Source: Tetracentron sinense (Eukaryota; Streptophyta; Magnoliopsida; Trochodendrales; Trochodendraceae). Taken from it: DNA of 64,000 bases. Shown here piece after piece: positions 34,801 through 47,483 of this stretch. A model generated the notes under the pieces. That model made no database searches, was not told the DNA's origin, and saw only the letters and a list, made by a program, of their open reading frames with translations. Location of the stretch: the NCBI GenBank assembly GCA_015143295.1, contig CM026554.1, forward strand, positions 54,372,627 through 54,436,626, given 5' to 3'. Position 1 is the first letter of the stretch; each line of letters begins with the position of its first letter. The position numbers and the translations under genes are program-made.

Positions 34801-36919
34801 CTTCACCACAATATATTTAGCCAAAGTTTGATTTCCTTACTCATAACCATATAAATGGAAACTGTTACAATACTAGAATCCAATAAGGGTATTGCAAGAC
34901 CCCCACCACTGACTCATCGAACTCTTCTACTTATGAAATAAATCAACCAATACAATACAGTATCAACAATTTTTGCACATGAAATTAGTAGCTATCAACT
35001 ATTTTCCTTTTGGGTCATTTTTTTCTTTTTCTAGAATGAAAAACCAATCTGACTCAACGGTACAGTAGGCAGAGTTCTACTGACTCAATAACACGCCTTC
35101 ATCTCAGTGTTGGCCAAGTGACACATTCTACTGACATTTTAAATCTCACCCCCACCTATTATCGTCCAATAGTAGAAACTAACAGAGAAGATACCCACAT
35201 GCTCCTCCACTTCCATATTCTCCAAGTCCAAATCATACATCTCCTCCAGGCAATCAAACAAGCCTGACAGCTCTACACGAATTGTTGTTATATCCAAGTG
35301 AGAATAGATGAAAGGTAGGTCGGCAATGGAAAATCCAAGTAATGACTTACTGGCATCTCAAAGGACCAAAACTATACAGAAGCCCATGATCATATGGAAA
35401 AAAGAGTGAAAAGGCACAAGATCACAACATTAGAGAAACAGCAGAAGCATTACAGAAATAAAATACAAGCCAACATTAACCAAATGTAGGGTAAACTATA
35501 CTTTTCATGTTTGATCACCGCCCCCCGCCATTCATGTACGGCATTTCTTTCCACTTGGAAAGAAATTAATGCATGTTTAGAGATTCATCCTTTACTTTGA
35601 ACAGCAGAATCATGTTTCCAGATCAGAAAGACACCTCATAGAAAAATGAACAAAGGAAACTAACAAGTAGAATATGATGAAAAACTTGTAAAATTTACCA
35701 CCTGAAAGTGTGAGCTGCACAAGCAACGAGCAATCTGGCGGAACAAGGGTACCATACAGCGTTGGAACTCCGGAGGCTGAGTTGCTTCTAATATTTCCTC
35801 CAGCTCACCTAAGAACATGACCTCTTTTGAACTATTAGTGATCGGCCAATACTTTAACAAACCCCTTATAACAGTATCGGCAAGCTTGCAGTCTTTCTCC
35901 ACAAACTGTGTAATGCAGTAAGATAACTGCTGATGGTACATGGGTAAGCATTTTGGTTTGTGAAGTGGAATCAGTGCTCGAACAAGGAAAAGTTTGTGTT
36001 CTTCTTTCAGAGGAAGAGCAAATCCATTGATTATACTGCCCAAAATCTCTAACAGCTCAGCAATCCCATTATGCTTCTCTGTTTCAAAAATAAAACGGTA
36101 GAAAATGTTGTTGATAGCTTTCCTAATGAAGGGGCGGTGTACCATAAATTTTCCATAAATGCGGTGTAAAATCGTCTTCAGGTACTCTCTTTCTCTGGGG
36201 TCTTCAGTGTCAAAGAGATCTAGCAGCCTGATAACAAAAGAGTGATCGATGTACCTCTTCGCCATCTTTGCATCCATCTCGGGTGATGCAACTAACCGCA
36301 GAAGGAACTCGTACACAAGTTGCAAGTGAGGCCATGCAGGGTCCATCAAAGCTTCCTCCTCTTCCAAATCAAAGGTTTCTAAAATCTTGTTCTCACGGGG
36401 TGAAGAAATGAGCGACCTGAACAAATTAATGGATACCAACTTGGTGATTTCTTGCATGACATTTTCTGTGAATTTCCCGTTTGCAGAAGCAACATAATCT
36501 ACAAGCTCTAGCAATGTCTGTCGCTTGATGTCCTTTTCTTTCAGGTTCTTTGTTGGGTCAGTAAAGTCGAACACGACACAACACAAGTTCATCTTTCTGA
36601 TAAACAAGTTCTGCTTTTCGGAGCTCGGAACATCCTTAAAACTAGGCAAGGCCTCATAGGAAAAATTAGTTGAATTCCCATTCACCTTTGAATTCACAAC
36701 TTGGGGAAGCTTATTTCCATAAATCAATCCTGAACTTGAACCAGAATTAAGTCCCGGAACAGATGAATTGTTTGGGTTCCCATACCAATTACTCGCTATA
36801 TCACTGCTTCTTAAACTGGTAGAAGCATTTGAAGAGGGATCAGAGGTTCCCCCTAATTCCCGGTTTTCAGACGACTTATGTGGCTTCCGAGGGAGCCTAC
36901 GAAATATCTGTTTGATCAT
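31899..36919 (-). CDS. PP2A regulatory subunit B-prime (B56 family)
   Basis: Two coding exons on minus: 36919-35702 (406 codons) and 32258-31899 (119 codons plus stop), joined in phase 0 to 525 residues. B56 subunits wrap PP2A A/C dimers and pick substrates. I start at [15 protein letters not shown], the usual plant B-prime beginning; an open stretch upstream to 37012 is preceded by TTTTTTCAAG just before the ATG, so it is likely 5' UTR intron. Residues 1-85 are Ser/Asn-rich and variable; the B56 HEAT-like body runs from about 90 to 500, with landmarks [40 protein letters not shown] and [19 protein letters not shown] across the splice. The full length is intact. It is nearest to the Arabidopsis eta/theta/gamma group by its N-terminus; exact paralogue not determined. 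The intron is 3.4 kb. Confidence 0.93.
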
Positions 36920-37590
36920 AACTTGAAAAAATAAACAAACACTCCTCCTGAAACCAAAAACTTGGTCCTGATACTGAATTGTGTCCCAAAGCTTCTTCAA
37001 AGCAGAACACACGCCATTAAAGAAACAGAAAATCCGCCCTTCGAATCAGAGAAGAAAAGCCCAGATGCAAAAAAACACATTCCAAGACAGTTCTTAACAC
37101 TGGACTGCAGGTTTTAATCACTCCCCTTCATCTGGAGAGAAAAATCAAAATCATTTTATAAAGAGAAAATCTGGGCTCTGAAATCCATTCCCAACTAGAA
37201 ATCATTCAAACCTTGAAGTCTCAATCAACCGTCCAAAATATAAACTTTATCAGCCTTTCCCCACAAAAAATGATATTTTCCATTTTCTCCTCTAAAATTT
37301 AAATACAAAATCCCACCTTTTAACTTGAATTCGGAAACCCAGAGCAGGAAACTACATCCCAGAAGCTTCTGTCTTCTCTGTTCTTCCACTTAAAAGGGGA
37401 GGAATATATTAACCTGATTCTCTGTTCTTCCATTTTTTTTTCCCAAATTAACAGCTATTCATTTAGATAAAAAAAAATATGAAAAGATCTGGGTATTATC
37501 CAAAAAACCAAAGATAGCATTCTTTATCGAAACTAATCAAAAAATAAAACCCGGGAAGAAAAACTAACAATCGGTATTAGTCATACACAG

Positions 37591-37659
<69 letters not shown>
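37591..37659. repeat. Compound (TA)n(GA)n microsatellite
   Basis: (TA) run followed by a (GA) run with one AAAG break, in the upstream region of the PP2A B-prime gene. The same TA-then-GA order recurs at 19240, 53400 and 63936. Confidence 0.9.
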
Positions 37660-38399
37660 TTTCAATTAAAAGTTAACAAGTGTTACAGATACTTACAGAG
37701 AGAGAGAAAGAGGTCAACTGGTCCTGAAGAGAGATAAGCAGAACAAAGAAAGAGAAGTGCAGGGTTTTTTTTATTTTTATTTTGGTAAGAGAAGTTCAGG
37801 GTATTGAGTCAGTGGTCGAATCCGGAAAACCCACCAACTCAAAACAAAAAAAAGTTAAAAACGGGGGGCAACTATAGCTTTATTCTTTTTTGCTGTTGCA
37901 GTTGTTTTTAAAGAAAAATTTCCTTGTCCTTTTTCTAAAATTTCTCCGAAATTCCTTCTCAAACACCACTCTCAAGCTGACCAAAACAGACCTTAAATCT
38001 TCATAAATTCCGCCTTTATGGAAAATTTGAGAGGAAAAAAAGGGACTTGGATTAGACAAGGAAATACTTATCTCTCTCTCTCTCTCAACCTTTTTTCATT
38101 TCTTCCTTTCTCTATTTGGAATTATGAGAATTAAGGATTAAGTAATCTTAAGTAGCGAACATCATTAGAACATAGAAAAGTTGCTATGATTTGGTTGAGT
38201 AATATTTCTATGTTGAAACAATATACACCCCTACTTGGTATGCTTGATCTATTCCCACAGTCCCACTGATGGGGACAGCCAAATCTCTCAGCAATTTGGA
38301 TAGAATGATCTGTTTTTTTTTTGTTAGAAATGTTATCATGTAATACACACACAGGTGAATCCATCGGTGCAATTTCTGGTGCATTGAAAGGGGACATGT

Positions 38400-38660
38400 G
38401 GCAAGAAAATCCACTGAGGAGGGAACTATTCCTCCTTGCCCTCACATAGCCCACCCTTGAACTCCCATTAACTAGGGTTAGTTAGTTTTTTAACCCTTTA
38501 GTTAATTTTTTTAATTTTTTTTTCTAAAAACCAAGGGTAGATGGGTGAACCCTAAGGGTGGGTGAATCTTAACCACAGTTAAATAAGGTTAGAAATGAGA
38601 CACATGACAAGAAAATGGGAGCCCAGACGCCCCTCCTCACGTCACCAAATGAGGAGGTGA
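38400..38660. mobile_element. Palindromic MITE family copy, both arms
   Basis: The right arm shows the family core CCTAAGGGTGGGTGAATCTT then AACCACAGTTAA; the left arm is weaker (CATAGCCCACCCTTG, AACTAGGGTTAG). Outer ends carry CTCCTTGCC and TCACGTCACCAAATGAGGAG blocks. About 260 bp and non-coding. Confidence 0.65.
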
Positions 38661-38747
38661 TTATTTTCCATACTAGTATCAAAAGCAACTACCATGAGTC
38701 CGCAGCACAACTACCATGAGTCCATAACACCTTCAATATATTTCTTA

Positions 38748-39417
38748 AACATTTTTCCGAAAAATTAGACAAATAGGGACATGCTAAGATTTTAATTTGA
38801 AATGATAATATCATCTATATATTAAATAATATATCTTTACATAGTTGTAATGATAACATTAGGAATAGTTAACAAACTATGTTGCTCATCAACAACTCGT
38901 GTTGGCTCGTTAAAAGCTCGCTTAAGCTTGTGAGCAAGCATTAACAAGCAGGTACTTCATACTTGACTCATTAAAGGCTTGGCTCCATTATATATATATT
39001 AAAATATTTTAATTATATTTTTACATTTAAATATTAAAATTAAATATATTTATTATATATTAGTAAAGATTAATATTATATAATCTATTTTACATTATAA
39101 GAATATTTTTTATACAATTATATATTTATACTGAAATTTTAGTTAACACCTTAATTTTTTACTTAGCATATTAAAGTACAACTTTTACCTAATATTAATA
39201 GCTATATCCAGTGAATTAAGTTGCTCACGAACGGCTTGAGCTCGGCTTAAGCTTGTTTATTTAATAAACAAACCAAGTTCAAGCTTAAGTTTAATTAACA
39301 AACAAGCTTGAACGCACCACTACTCGCTCGGACCCCTGGATAATATTATCATTTCAAATCAAAATCTAAACTTAACATGCCTCTATTTTTCTAATTTTTT
39401 AAAATGTGCTGAATTTT
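38748..39417. mobile_element. Inverted-repeat element with nested GCTCG-rich insert
   Basis: Arms of at least 65 bp pair well: AAAAATTAGACAAATAGGGA then CATGCTAAGATTTTAATTTG on the left matches the inverse of the right arm, including TTTGAAATGATAATAT. Between the arms lies an AT-rich stretch bordered by GCTCGTTAAAAGCTCGCTTA-type motifs resembling hAT subterminal repeats, so a second element is probably nested inside. Confidence 0.6.
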
Positions 39418-42400
39418 TTCCCTTTTTAAAAATAAAATAGGCACTTGAATGATCACAAGTTTTGATACGATATTAACCCCATCAGAACATAAAAGTTGGA
39501 GGAATCAAGTCATCCGTTGATTCAATATTCCACATTCTAATCTAGTAGGCCATCCCCTATAAAGAATCACAGCCCAAGACATGTCGATAAGGCGATCCGA
39601 ACCATTCTATAAAGAGAGAAAGTTTGGATGGCTGGAACTGAACCCCATTTGCGGCAAAGTCTGAGGTTTTCAAATCATTAAATCCAAAACAATGGTCAAT
39701 CCAACATGGCTGCCAAACTTACCAAACAGAAAAGACAGTCAAATAGACACATAAGTATAGAGCCGAGATGACCCTCCATCACCAACCATACGGACTCGGC
39801 ATAAATATTTGGATCCGGCTTCATGGAGGCTTGTGGAGTGGGACATCTATATCTAATCATCTACAACATACGCGTGAACCACTTGCGCATAAAATCTTGA
39901 CTGGGTCATAGCTTTGGAGTAGTGTTGATTGGGTAGCCTTTGTCATATGATCAAGAGATGATGAGTTTTAACCTTTTTTTTCCCTGCATGAATAGGTGAG
40001 AAGTTAAAATGAGATAGCTTGCATTAAAAGGTGAGAAGTTAAAATGAGATAGCTGTTGAAACGGTGAATTTTTCAACCATCATGGAACCCACCAGCACTA
40101 TGTGAAATCAATTGCTGATTAACCATCCTCAACCGTCCGATCACTTGATAATGTCAAGCAGTTAGATTTTAACCAACTTTTCAAGTATCACAAATCTATA
40201 CCATTCAATGGCAGTAGATAATGGGAAAAAAAATAATAGAAACGCATCAACATCTATAGACAGGAAAGTAATAGTAGGTTTTGATTACTGGAAATGTTAT
40301 TACCCTTTTTTCTCCCTTTTTTTCTCTGGGGGTAGATTGCTGCTATGTGTGTGTGTTTGAGAGAGATGAGTGATGGAATTTGTTATGTAAAAGCCTCAAG
40401 AAAGTATGTTGCTCTGATAATTCTCGGTAACCTTCTGGGACAGTTACCTCCAAAAAGAACCTTCTGGGACAGTCCAGGCAAAATGTATCATACTAGACAG
40501 TTACAGTTACCTGATCAGATTTCTGGTTCCGAATATCTTGGTGGAAGCTGCCAAATAGCGGTCGAGGTTACCTGCATGTGAATTTCTAATGTGTACTAAA
40601 ATGGGGTGGAGAGAAGAACATGAATTAATACAAACAATAATCATACAAAATTTAATCATGCAAATATCTTCAACTGCACAATAGACAGAAACCCATTGCA
40701 GTAACTTGTTGGATCTCCAAATCAGATTTCGCAAGAGCCCCTCTCCATAATCAACATGGAATTCATTCCTCAAAATTCCAACTTCAGTGATCCATCAAAG
40801 CAGTTTCAGTTTCAGACAATCTGCTACAAGACAGTAAACTAAATGAACTGTCAATTACACAAGCATCTCAATGGCCAAATGGAAATAAAGACCAAATCTT
40901 ATAGTACCCAGGAATGTTTCATGTATTAGTCAACATTTAATCTAGAAATAACCACGGCAAATGCAAACCTATCATCTAAGCAAGTTACCCAAACTCAAAA
41001 AGGGTAAAAAAGGTAACCAACCAGGGTTACTCGGGGAGTAAGATGCATCCCAGTGGGTCCGAACGATTGAATTTCAAACTTATGAGCATCTAGAGCACTA
41101 GTACAACTGTACAGTAGAGATCCATTATAGTAGATCACATGTATAATTTATTATTATAAGAATTTTATAAATAGAGAAAGGAGAAATCAAAAGAAACCCA
41201 GATTCACAAATAGTGAACCAGCTGGGAGAAGCCAACTAATAACAAAACAAAACGCGTATAAAAAAAAACATAGTACAAAAAAACCTAAAACATGCATGCC
41301 TGAGCAAAAGGCACCGTCCCCAAAGTTAGGCAAGAAGATTTGCGGCCCCCGACTTCTCAAAGTTAGGCAAGAAGATGACATGTATAATATTACAGTAGTA
41401 GTCCATCATTCCTTAAACAGACCATCCCTAGTGGAAGTGCAAGCATCATATACCTCACACCATAAGAAGATAAGGATTCTAAGAAAAAGGCCACATGAAA
41501 CAATGCTAAGAAACAAAACACAAAGCTAATGCCTCGGAATTTTTATATAGTCTGGTTAAATAAACATACCAAGCAAGTCCTCGTACGAATCAGCTAAAAT
41601 TGACGCCTCCATTATCAAAGAAGGTGAGTAAACCTGATCCTGAGCCTCCACCAGGTCATAAAACATCCTTGTGTTAGAAGCTCCATTATTTGAGCCAGTG
41701 AATGAGAGAAACCCATTTACTTGGCTGACATAGTCGTGAAGTGAATCTCTTTCATTCAACAGGTTTGGTAATTCATACTTGCTCCCAAGAGGGCTGTCAG
41801 ATGGACAATTCTTGAGTAAGGAAGTGTCTAGTGCAGATACAAATGGCCGTTTACTCCTAATCAAAACTGCTTTGGTTTCTGGGTCAACAGGAGAGAACCC
41901 AGTCTATGAAAGTGGTACAAAGAAATGTTCAGAGCTTTCATCAGAGTGATTCTCTCGTGATGATTCCATTTTGCAGGATTGCACTGACAGAGCAGCTTCC
42001 CTAACAGATCTCCTTAAGTTCTGAACATAACAACTGTCACTGTCTATGGAAACAAGAAGCGAGAATTAATCATTCAAACTAGAATACAAAACAAGGAGCA
42101 TAAAGACTAGCACAACTTTGACATGACAGAAAGCTGAAAGCCATAAGGCAGAACGTTGCAAACCTCGTGGTTGATTATCTGCGTGATTGTTCAGCAGAGG
42201 AGGCTGGTCCAAAGAGTTTCTTTCTGCAAATTTTCTACTTGGTTAGCTTGAGGAGCTAACGTGTGCCGCTTTTGCATGCTTCCACCTTTCCCAGAAGAAT
42301 TTGGGGTTAAACTAAACAAGTGTGGGAGTTTTAAAGCAGGAGGACTGGATGAAACCTTCTCAAGCTGAACAGTAGACAATTTCGAAGTCGCCTCAGTGAC

Positions 42401-43009
42401 CTCATCAATGCTATTTTCCTGCTTAATTCAAGAATCTTATTACTTATATGGTTGAAACGATTTCAACAACAGACATGTAAGAGGGTACCAATTAACCGTT
42501 TTCCTTAAAAATAAATCAGTGATGGAGACATTACCAATGTTCTTCCATTGCTATGGGCTTGAATAGGGGAGGGAGATCTGCCACGATATTTAGTCATAGG
42601 AGGAAGAGTGGAGGAAATACTGTTTGCTTCTTCTATAAGTTCTGCTATTGATTTTTGTATTGCTGGAGTAAGTTCCTTCAGTTGGTTAATCAGCACCTGC
42701 ATAGCAGAAGTTTTGGCGTGGGAAGCATGTTCAACGTGATGAGTATACCAAGATATTAGTCTCAAGAAATAACTGCTCAGAAGACTAATTCAACAAAGCA
42801 AGAAGATGGAAAGAGCAGACAAGAAACCGACTAGAACCATGCAGCAATTGAGTAGAAAACATAAGGACGAAATTCATGGAGGGAAATGACCTTCCAGTAC
42901 GAGGACAACAGTTTCCTTTCCGACAGCACTTTTGTTTTAAGTAGAGAGGCACTTCAAAGCCAGAACCCTGATTTTAAAGCAAGAGTCTTGGCTTCTTCTA
43001 CACATTGTG

Positions 43010-44320
43010 ACAAAATTCGCAAACTATTTGCGAATAGTTCGTTTGGGAGGGGTCTACGAACAATTCGGTGGATTTTTCAGCGTCTTGTGAATAATCGGGC
43101 GGTTCGCGAACTATTCGCGAACCTCCAAGTTAAACGTTAGTTTGCGAACGGTTCAGGTCGGGGTTTTTTTTTTTAAACACTATATATATATATATATATA
43201 TATTAGGGAGAGAGAGGGGTTAGGGCACAAACAGAACAAACCCCACCTCACCTCTCTTGGCTCCACATCCAATCTCCAGACCCCACCTTCTCCTCTCTCG
43301 GCTCACGGTGCTCCGGCAAGACACTCCAGCAAGACTCTTCGACGAAATTTCTTCGGTAAGTTACTCTATTCCCTCTCTCCTTCTAACCTTCTCCTCTCTT
43401 CTCTCTATTTTGATTTCCTAGAGGGATTCTTACCTCCGGAGACAACCAATCCCTATTCTGGTAAGTTTCGTCGTTTTCTCAATGAGGATGTTTGAGATGT
43501 GACCGCAATAGGGACTGCTTGTGGCTGCAAGGGCTGCGGTTATTATTTCTTTTTCCCAAGACTTGTTCATAAGCTGGGTCAGATGGTCGAAGGTACTTCT
43601 TCCATGTAAAACAAGATAAAAAGGATAGAATTTGTTAACATCCTTCTATACAAGCAAATAAAATCAGAATTTCTTAGATTTATCTTTTCCAATTTTTTGT
43701 TACGCAAACATGATTAGTGATTGTTTGGGTGAGATGGGTCTCAAACACAGGACTTGTGGTATCAGGACAAGAATTTCCTGATACTGTGATTATCAAAGGG
43801 CATGATCTCCTCAAGAATGCCCTTGGATTAAGTTCTTCAAAAGTTTCATATTCTATTATAAACATATCACTCGATAACATATCATTACCAGTCCCTAAAT
43901 AATTTCTCCTAAAATTAGAATGCTTATATAATATCATGACATTACTTCATATATTTTTATGTATATGTCATTGCATAATTTGCTTATGAATGCTTATATA
44001 AGGCGTATGTTGTCTTGAGAGTTGAGACTGATTTTATTGTAATACTTTTTGTTGAAATGTCTTGATGAATGAATATGAATTCGATATTAGAGTTTTTGAA
44101 GTTTGAAAATTTCCAATTAAAATGATGTTAAGAACTTTATTGTTGATTATCTAGTAGTTATTAGGTAGTTTAGCTATTTATGTATTTAAAAGGATTTAGT
44201 TGGTATCATGTTTCTATTTTTTTTTATAATTATTAATTATATTTCTCCGAACTTATCCCGAATTTGCCGAATTTTTCCGAACTTAAAACCCGCCGAATAA
44301 TTCCATATCTATAATAAACC
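43010..44320. mobile_element. Probable DNA element inside the AUG6 remnant
   Basis: The left part has repeated CGAACTATTCGCGAAC-type palindromes and ATTCGGTGGATTTTTC; the right part, inverted, has ATTATTCGGCGGGTTTTAAG and TTCGGAAAAATTCGG. These look like diverged subterminal inverted repeats. A (TA)n tract at 43180 is followed by a CT-rich, leader-like stretch ending TTCTTCGGTAAGTT. No transposase or target duplication was found, so the limits are approximate. Confidence 0.4.
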
Positions 44321-44440
44321 CTAATTTATGCAAATTTATGAATGAATTGAAGATTGTTATCAGATAAGAGTCATAAGACTACTTACTGCTAAATAGTAAA
44401 AGATGGTCTAGGGATTCAGATTAGAAACTACACCATGAAC

Positions 44441-44466
44441 TGAACTGAACTGAACTGAACTGAACT
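44441..44466. repeat. (TGAAC)n pentanucleotide microsatellite
   Basis: Five uninterrupted TGAAC units in the AUG6 remnant intron. Confidence 0.8.
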
Positions 44467-45724
44467 TATTAATTGCACCGGTCGATGGCCAATTCCTTGA
44501 TCACATGACATAAGAATAAAATTGCTACAACAGGGATGGACCAAGCTGGCAGTAAAATGTTCCCAGATAGGATCGCAGCAACTGCTAATTTCTGGTCCTA
44601 TACTTAAGAATTATGAGTCTTATGACTTCTTGCTCTCAAAGAAGAAGTGAAAAGCTTTGGGTCAAATGTCAACTGGAGAACAGAAGATGTTACAGCTTGG
44701 CCCCAATTGGCCTGCAGCCCTGAGTACAAGCAACCCAAGTGGAAGTTTCACACAACTGTAGAATTAATACTCTTCAATTACCTGTATGCTAGATAAATGT
44801 TGCTGATGTTCAGCAAGGGTTGCTGCTAAAGATTCAGCATGACCACTTGTGCCACCATCAGGTGCACTTCGTAGAAGCTCCGGGCTTTCTCCATCATTAG
44901 CTTTGGCCTACAATAGAATTTGAGAGAAGGCTTTCACCATCGGGCATTAAAGCGATCGAGCGAGAGAAAGAAAGAATACATTATTGCATCATAGTCAGTT
45001 ACTGCTTCAAAGATATTATCGCAGGATAAAAAGTAATGGAATTTTTCTCAGTCTTCAACAAAAATATGAGCATAATATTAGCTTAATTACACCATAATCA
45101 CCAAGTTGGAGTTTGAGAATTATTTGGTCGAGAAAATTTAGGGGAATTTTTTGAATTAGGAAAATTAAAAACAAATATCCTTCATATATATTTGCAATTT
45201 TTTCAAAAAGTTGGGAATAATTTGCAAATAAATCTTTTGATGAAAAAGTCGTGAATTATTTATGACTTTCTTAGAAAAAGCATCCATCTATATTGAATTG
45301 GATCATCTTACTAGATTGGGGCCTTAATTAAAAGAATGCAGCAGAGGCTATTCGTCCAGAAACTAAATTCCATATATTGTAAGAAGTATTTATCTTGTGG
45401 TTTACTGCACCTAACAATCAGGCATCGTAACGTGTAATATGAAAACTATAAAATTTGAAACTCAATCAGAACAATACAATTTCGAGCAATGAATAAGAAA
45501 AACTGCAAAATCGTGTGTAAGAGAATCTGATATATCACCAACCTCGGCCCACAACATGTCGCAAGTGACGAAACCCTTGAATTGCTTCTCGGAAGCGCCC
45601 CTGAGATTCAAACTCAGTTATAATACCTTGCACAACCTGATCAAATGCAGATGAGAATAAAATCAATCGACATTCAAATCAAACAACAAAAACAATATTC
45701 ATCCATTAATCATTAAACAATTTA

Positions 45725-45856
<132 letters not shown>

Positions 45857-46380
45857 CTACCGGAATGGAAAAAAAAATAGTACTTTTGCAGATTGAAATG
45901 GGCCTCTTAGGGAAGAAAGGATGAAATGAAGGATATGTTCACCCAATTTAGGGTTCGAGTGGCGAAAGAGACCGACGTGAGGAGTACCGTTGGTGCCTCC
46001 AACACCGGTGATGGACGGATCGAGCCCTAATAACAAGCAATTGGCGTTCATTGCACTCTCTAACTCCACTTCTCTCTCCTTCTCTCTGTCCATTGTCAGT
46101 TTCCTCTCTCTCTCTCTCTACAGTTCTTCTCTCTTTCCTCTCCCTCTATTTCGCTCACGTTCTCTGATCCTCTTCTCTCTCCTTTTCTTCTGGTTTTAAT
46201 TTTGATGAGAAATGCTCGCTGTTTTTTCGCAGTTGAGTCCTCTAGTAAGCAGTTAATTGGTATTAGGTCCTCATGGACGTGTAGTGCACGACTAGTTTTG
46301 CTCATGCATATAAGACTTCTAAAGAATTGTACATCTCCACGTGTAAAGGAATAGTAGTATAAGAAATGAGCAATAGTTAC

Positions 46381-46640
46381 CTCCTCGTGCCGAGGAGGGG
46401 ATATTCCTCCATGTTCTCACAAACCTTTGAATTATGGTTAAAAAATTAATCACCTCCTGTGGTTAATTTTATTTCTCATTTTTTTCTAAAATCCAAGGGT
46501 AGATGTGAACCCTAGGGGTGACTGAATCTTAACCACAGTTAATGGAAGTAAAAAAAAGACAGATGGCCCCAAAAGAGGGGACGAGACTGTAACTCACCTC
46601 CTCGGCCCGAGGAGGTGACTATTTTCCATAAGAGATATCT
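46381..46640. mobile_element. Palindromic MITE family copy with GAGGAGG ends
   Basis: The ends are ATAGTTACCTCCTCGTGCCG on the left and, inverted, ATAGTCACCTCCTCGGGCCG on the right. The right arm has the family core CCTAGGGGTGACTGAATCTT then AACCACAGTTAATGG. About 260 bp. The 20 bp tips are clear TIRs. Confidence 0.75.
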
Positions 46641-47040
46641 GTTGGGCTTATGTCCCTTTTAGCTCGGGCCCTCGTACACCCGACAGGGCCTTGGATTCTA
46701 AAGTAGTTCGAAAAAAAAGTAAAATCCGGAGATATCGAGGCACATCTTTAGTACTAACCTAATTCATGACACTTACGCCTGACAAGGAACGAGTAGGTGG
46801 CACGTGTGAATGCACGAGAGAAGGGGGTAAGGGAGAGAGATTGGGACATGGTGGATAAAAAAAAATTGTGAGATACACGTTAATTATAGAAATATAAGTA
46901 TGACAATTTTAAAAACAAAAAGGTTTTATAATTATTTTGGGTATAACAAAAATAGGAAGCAAGCGGGGGGTTGAGAAAGACATTCTTCTTTGAAAACATT
47001 TTTCCAAGAGAGTGAGGATTCCAATTATGCCACTAAGGCC

Positions 47041-47272
47041 GTCATGTGTCCCTTCTAATATTCTTTAACTGTGGTTAAGATTCACCCACCCTTAGGTTTT
47101 ACCTATTTATCCTTGATTTTTTTTTTAATATATGAAAAAATATATTTAATTATAAGAGTTAGTGAATTTTAATTAGGGTTTTTTTAAAATTAATATTTTT
47201 TTCAAAAAACAAGGTTAAGTGTGTGAATCCTAAAAGTGGGCGAATCTTAACCACAGTTGAGTTGATAGATGG
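47041..47272. mobile_element. Palindromic MITE family copy, both arms
   Basis: Left arm AACTGTGGTTAAGATTCACC then CACCCTTAGG; right arm CCTAAAAGTGGGCGAATCTT then AACCACAGTT. The arms are inverted repeats of each other around an AT-rich centre. This is the clearest copy for defining the core. Confidence 0.8.
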
Positions 47273-47483
47273 TAAAAAAAAAAAAAGAAGCTGACCCTAT
47301 TGCCCGTTTTCCATTTTCCATTAATTTTCTATTTTTTACCTGATATGGAAAGTTAGAATTAGAAACTTTTTAAATTGCGAGAGTATGCTAAATAAAATAA
47401 ATAACTCTTTCCATACAGAGATACAGGGAAACGGAGTATAAAAAATAGAAGCACAGAGAGAGAGAGAGATTGTTTCATCGCTC

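Larger units (their letters stand above)
36920..40783. other. PP2A 5' leader and spacer before AUG6
   Basis: From 36920 to about 37780 is the probable 5' UTR and promoter of the PP2A gene, including a (TA)n(GA)n tract and likely leader introns. Further on are a palindromic MITE copy (38400-38660), a long inverted-repeat element (38748-39417), and a short direct repeat of AGAAGTTAAAATGAGATAGC near 40000-40050. Nothing coding is supported. Confidence 0.5.
46094..47483. other. Divergent spacer between AUG6 remnant and PUX1
   Basis: A CT-rich stretch at 46100-46200 is the old AUG6 leader. Two copies of the palindromic MITE family fill much of the rest (46381-46640 and 47041-47272). A GA tract at 47456-47470 lies just before the PUX1 start and is probably in its leader. 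Confidence 0.6.

Noticed and set aside
36920-37012. N-terminal extension of the PP2A B-prime protein
   Set aside because: The extension is unlike family N-termini, and a TTTTTTCAAG acceptor sits two bases before the conserved MIKQ start, so it is likely leader intron.
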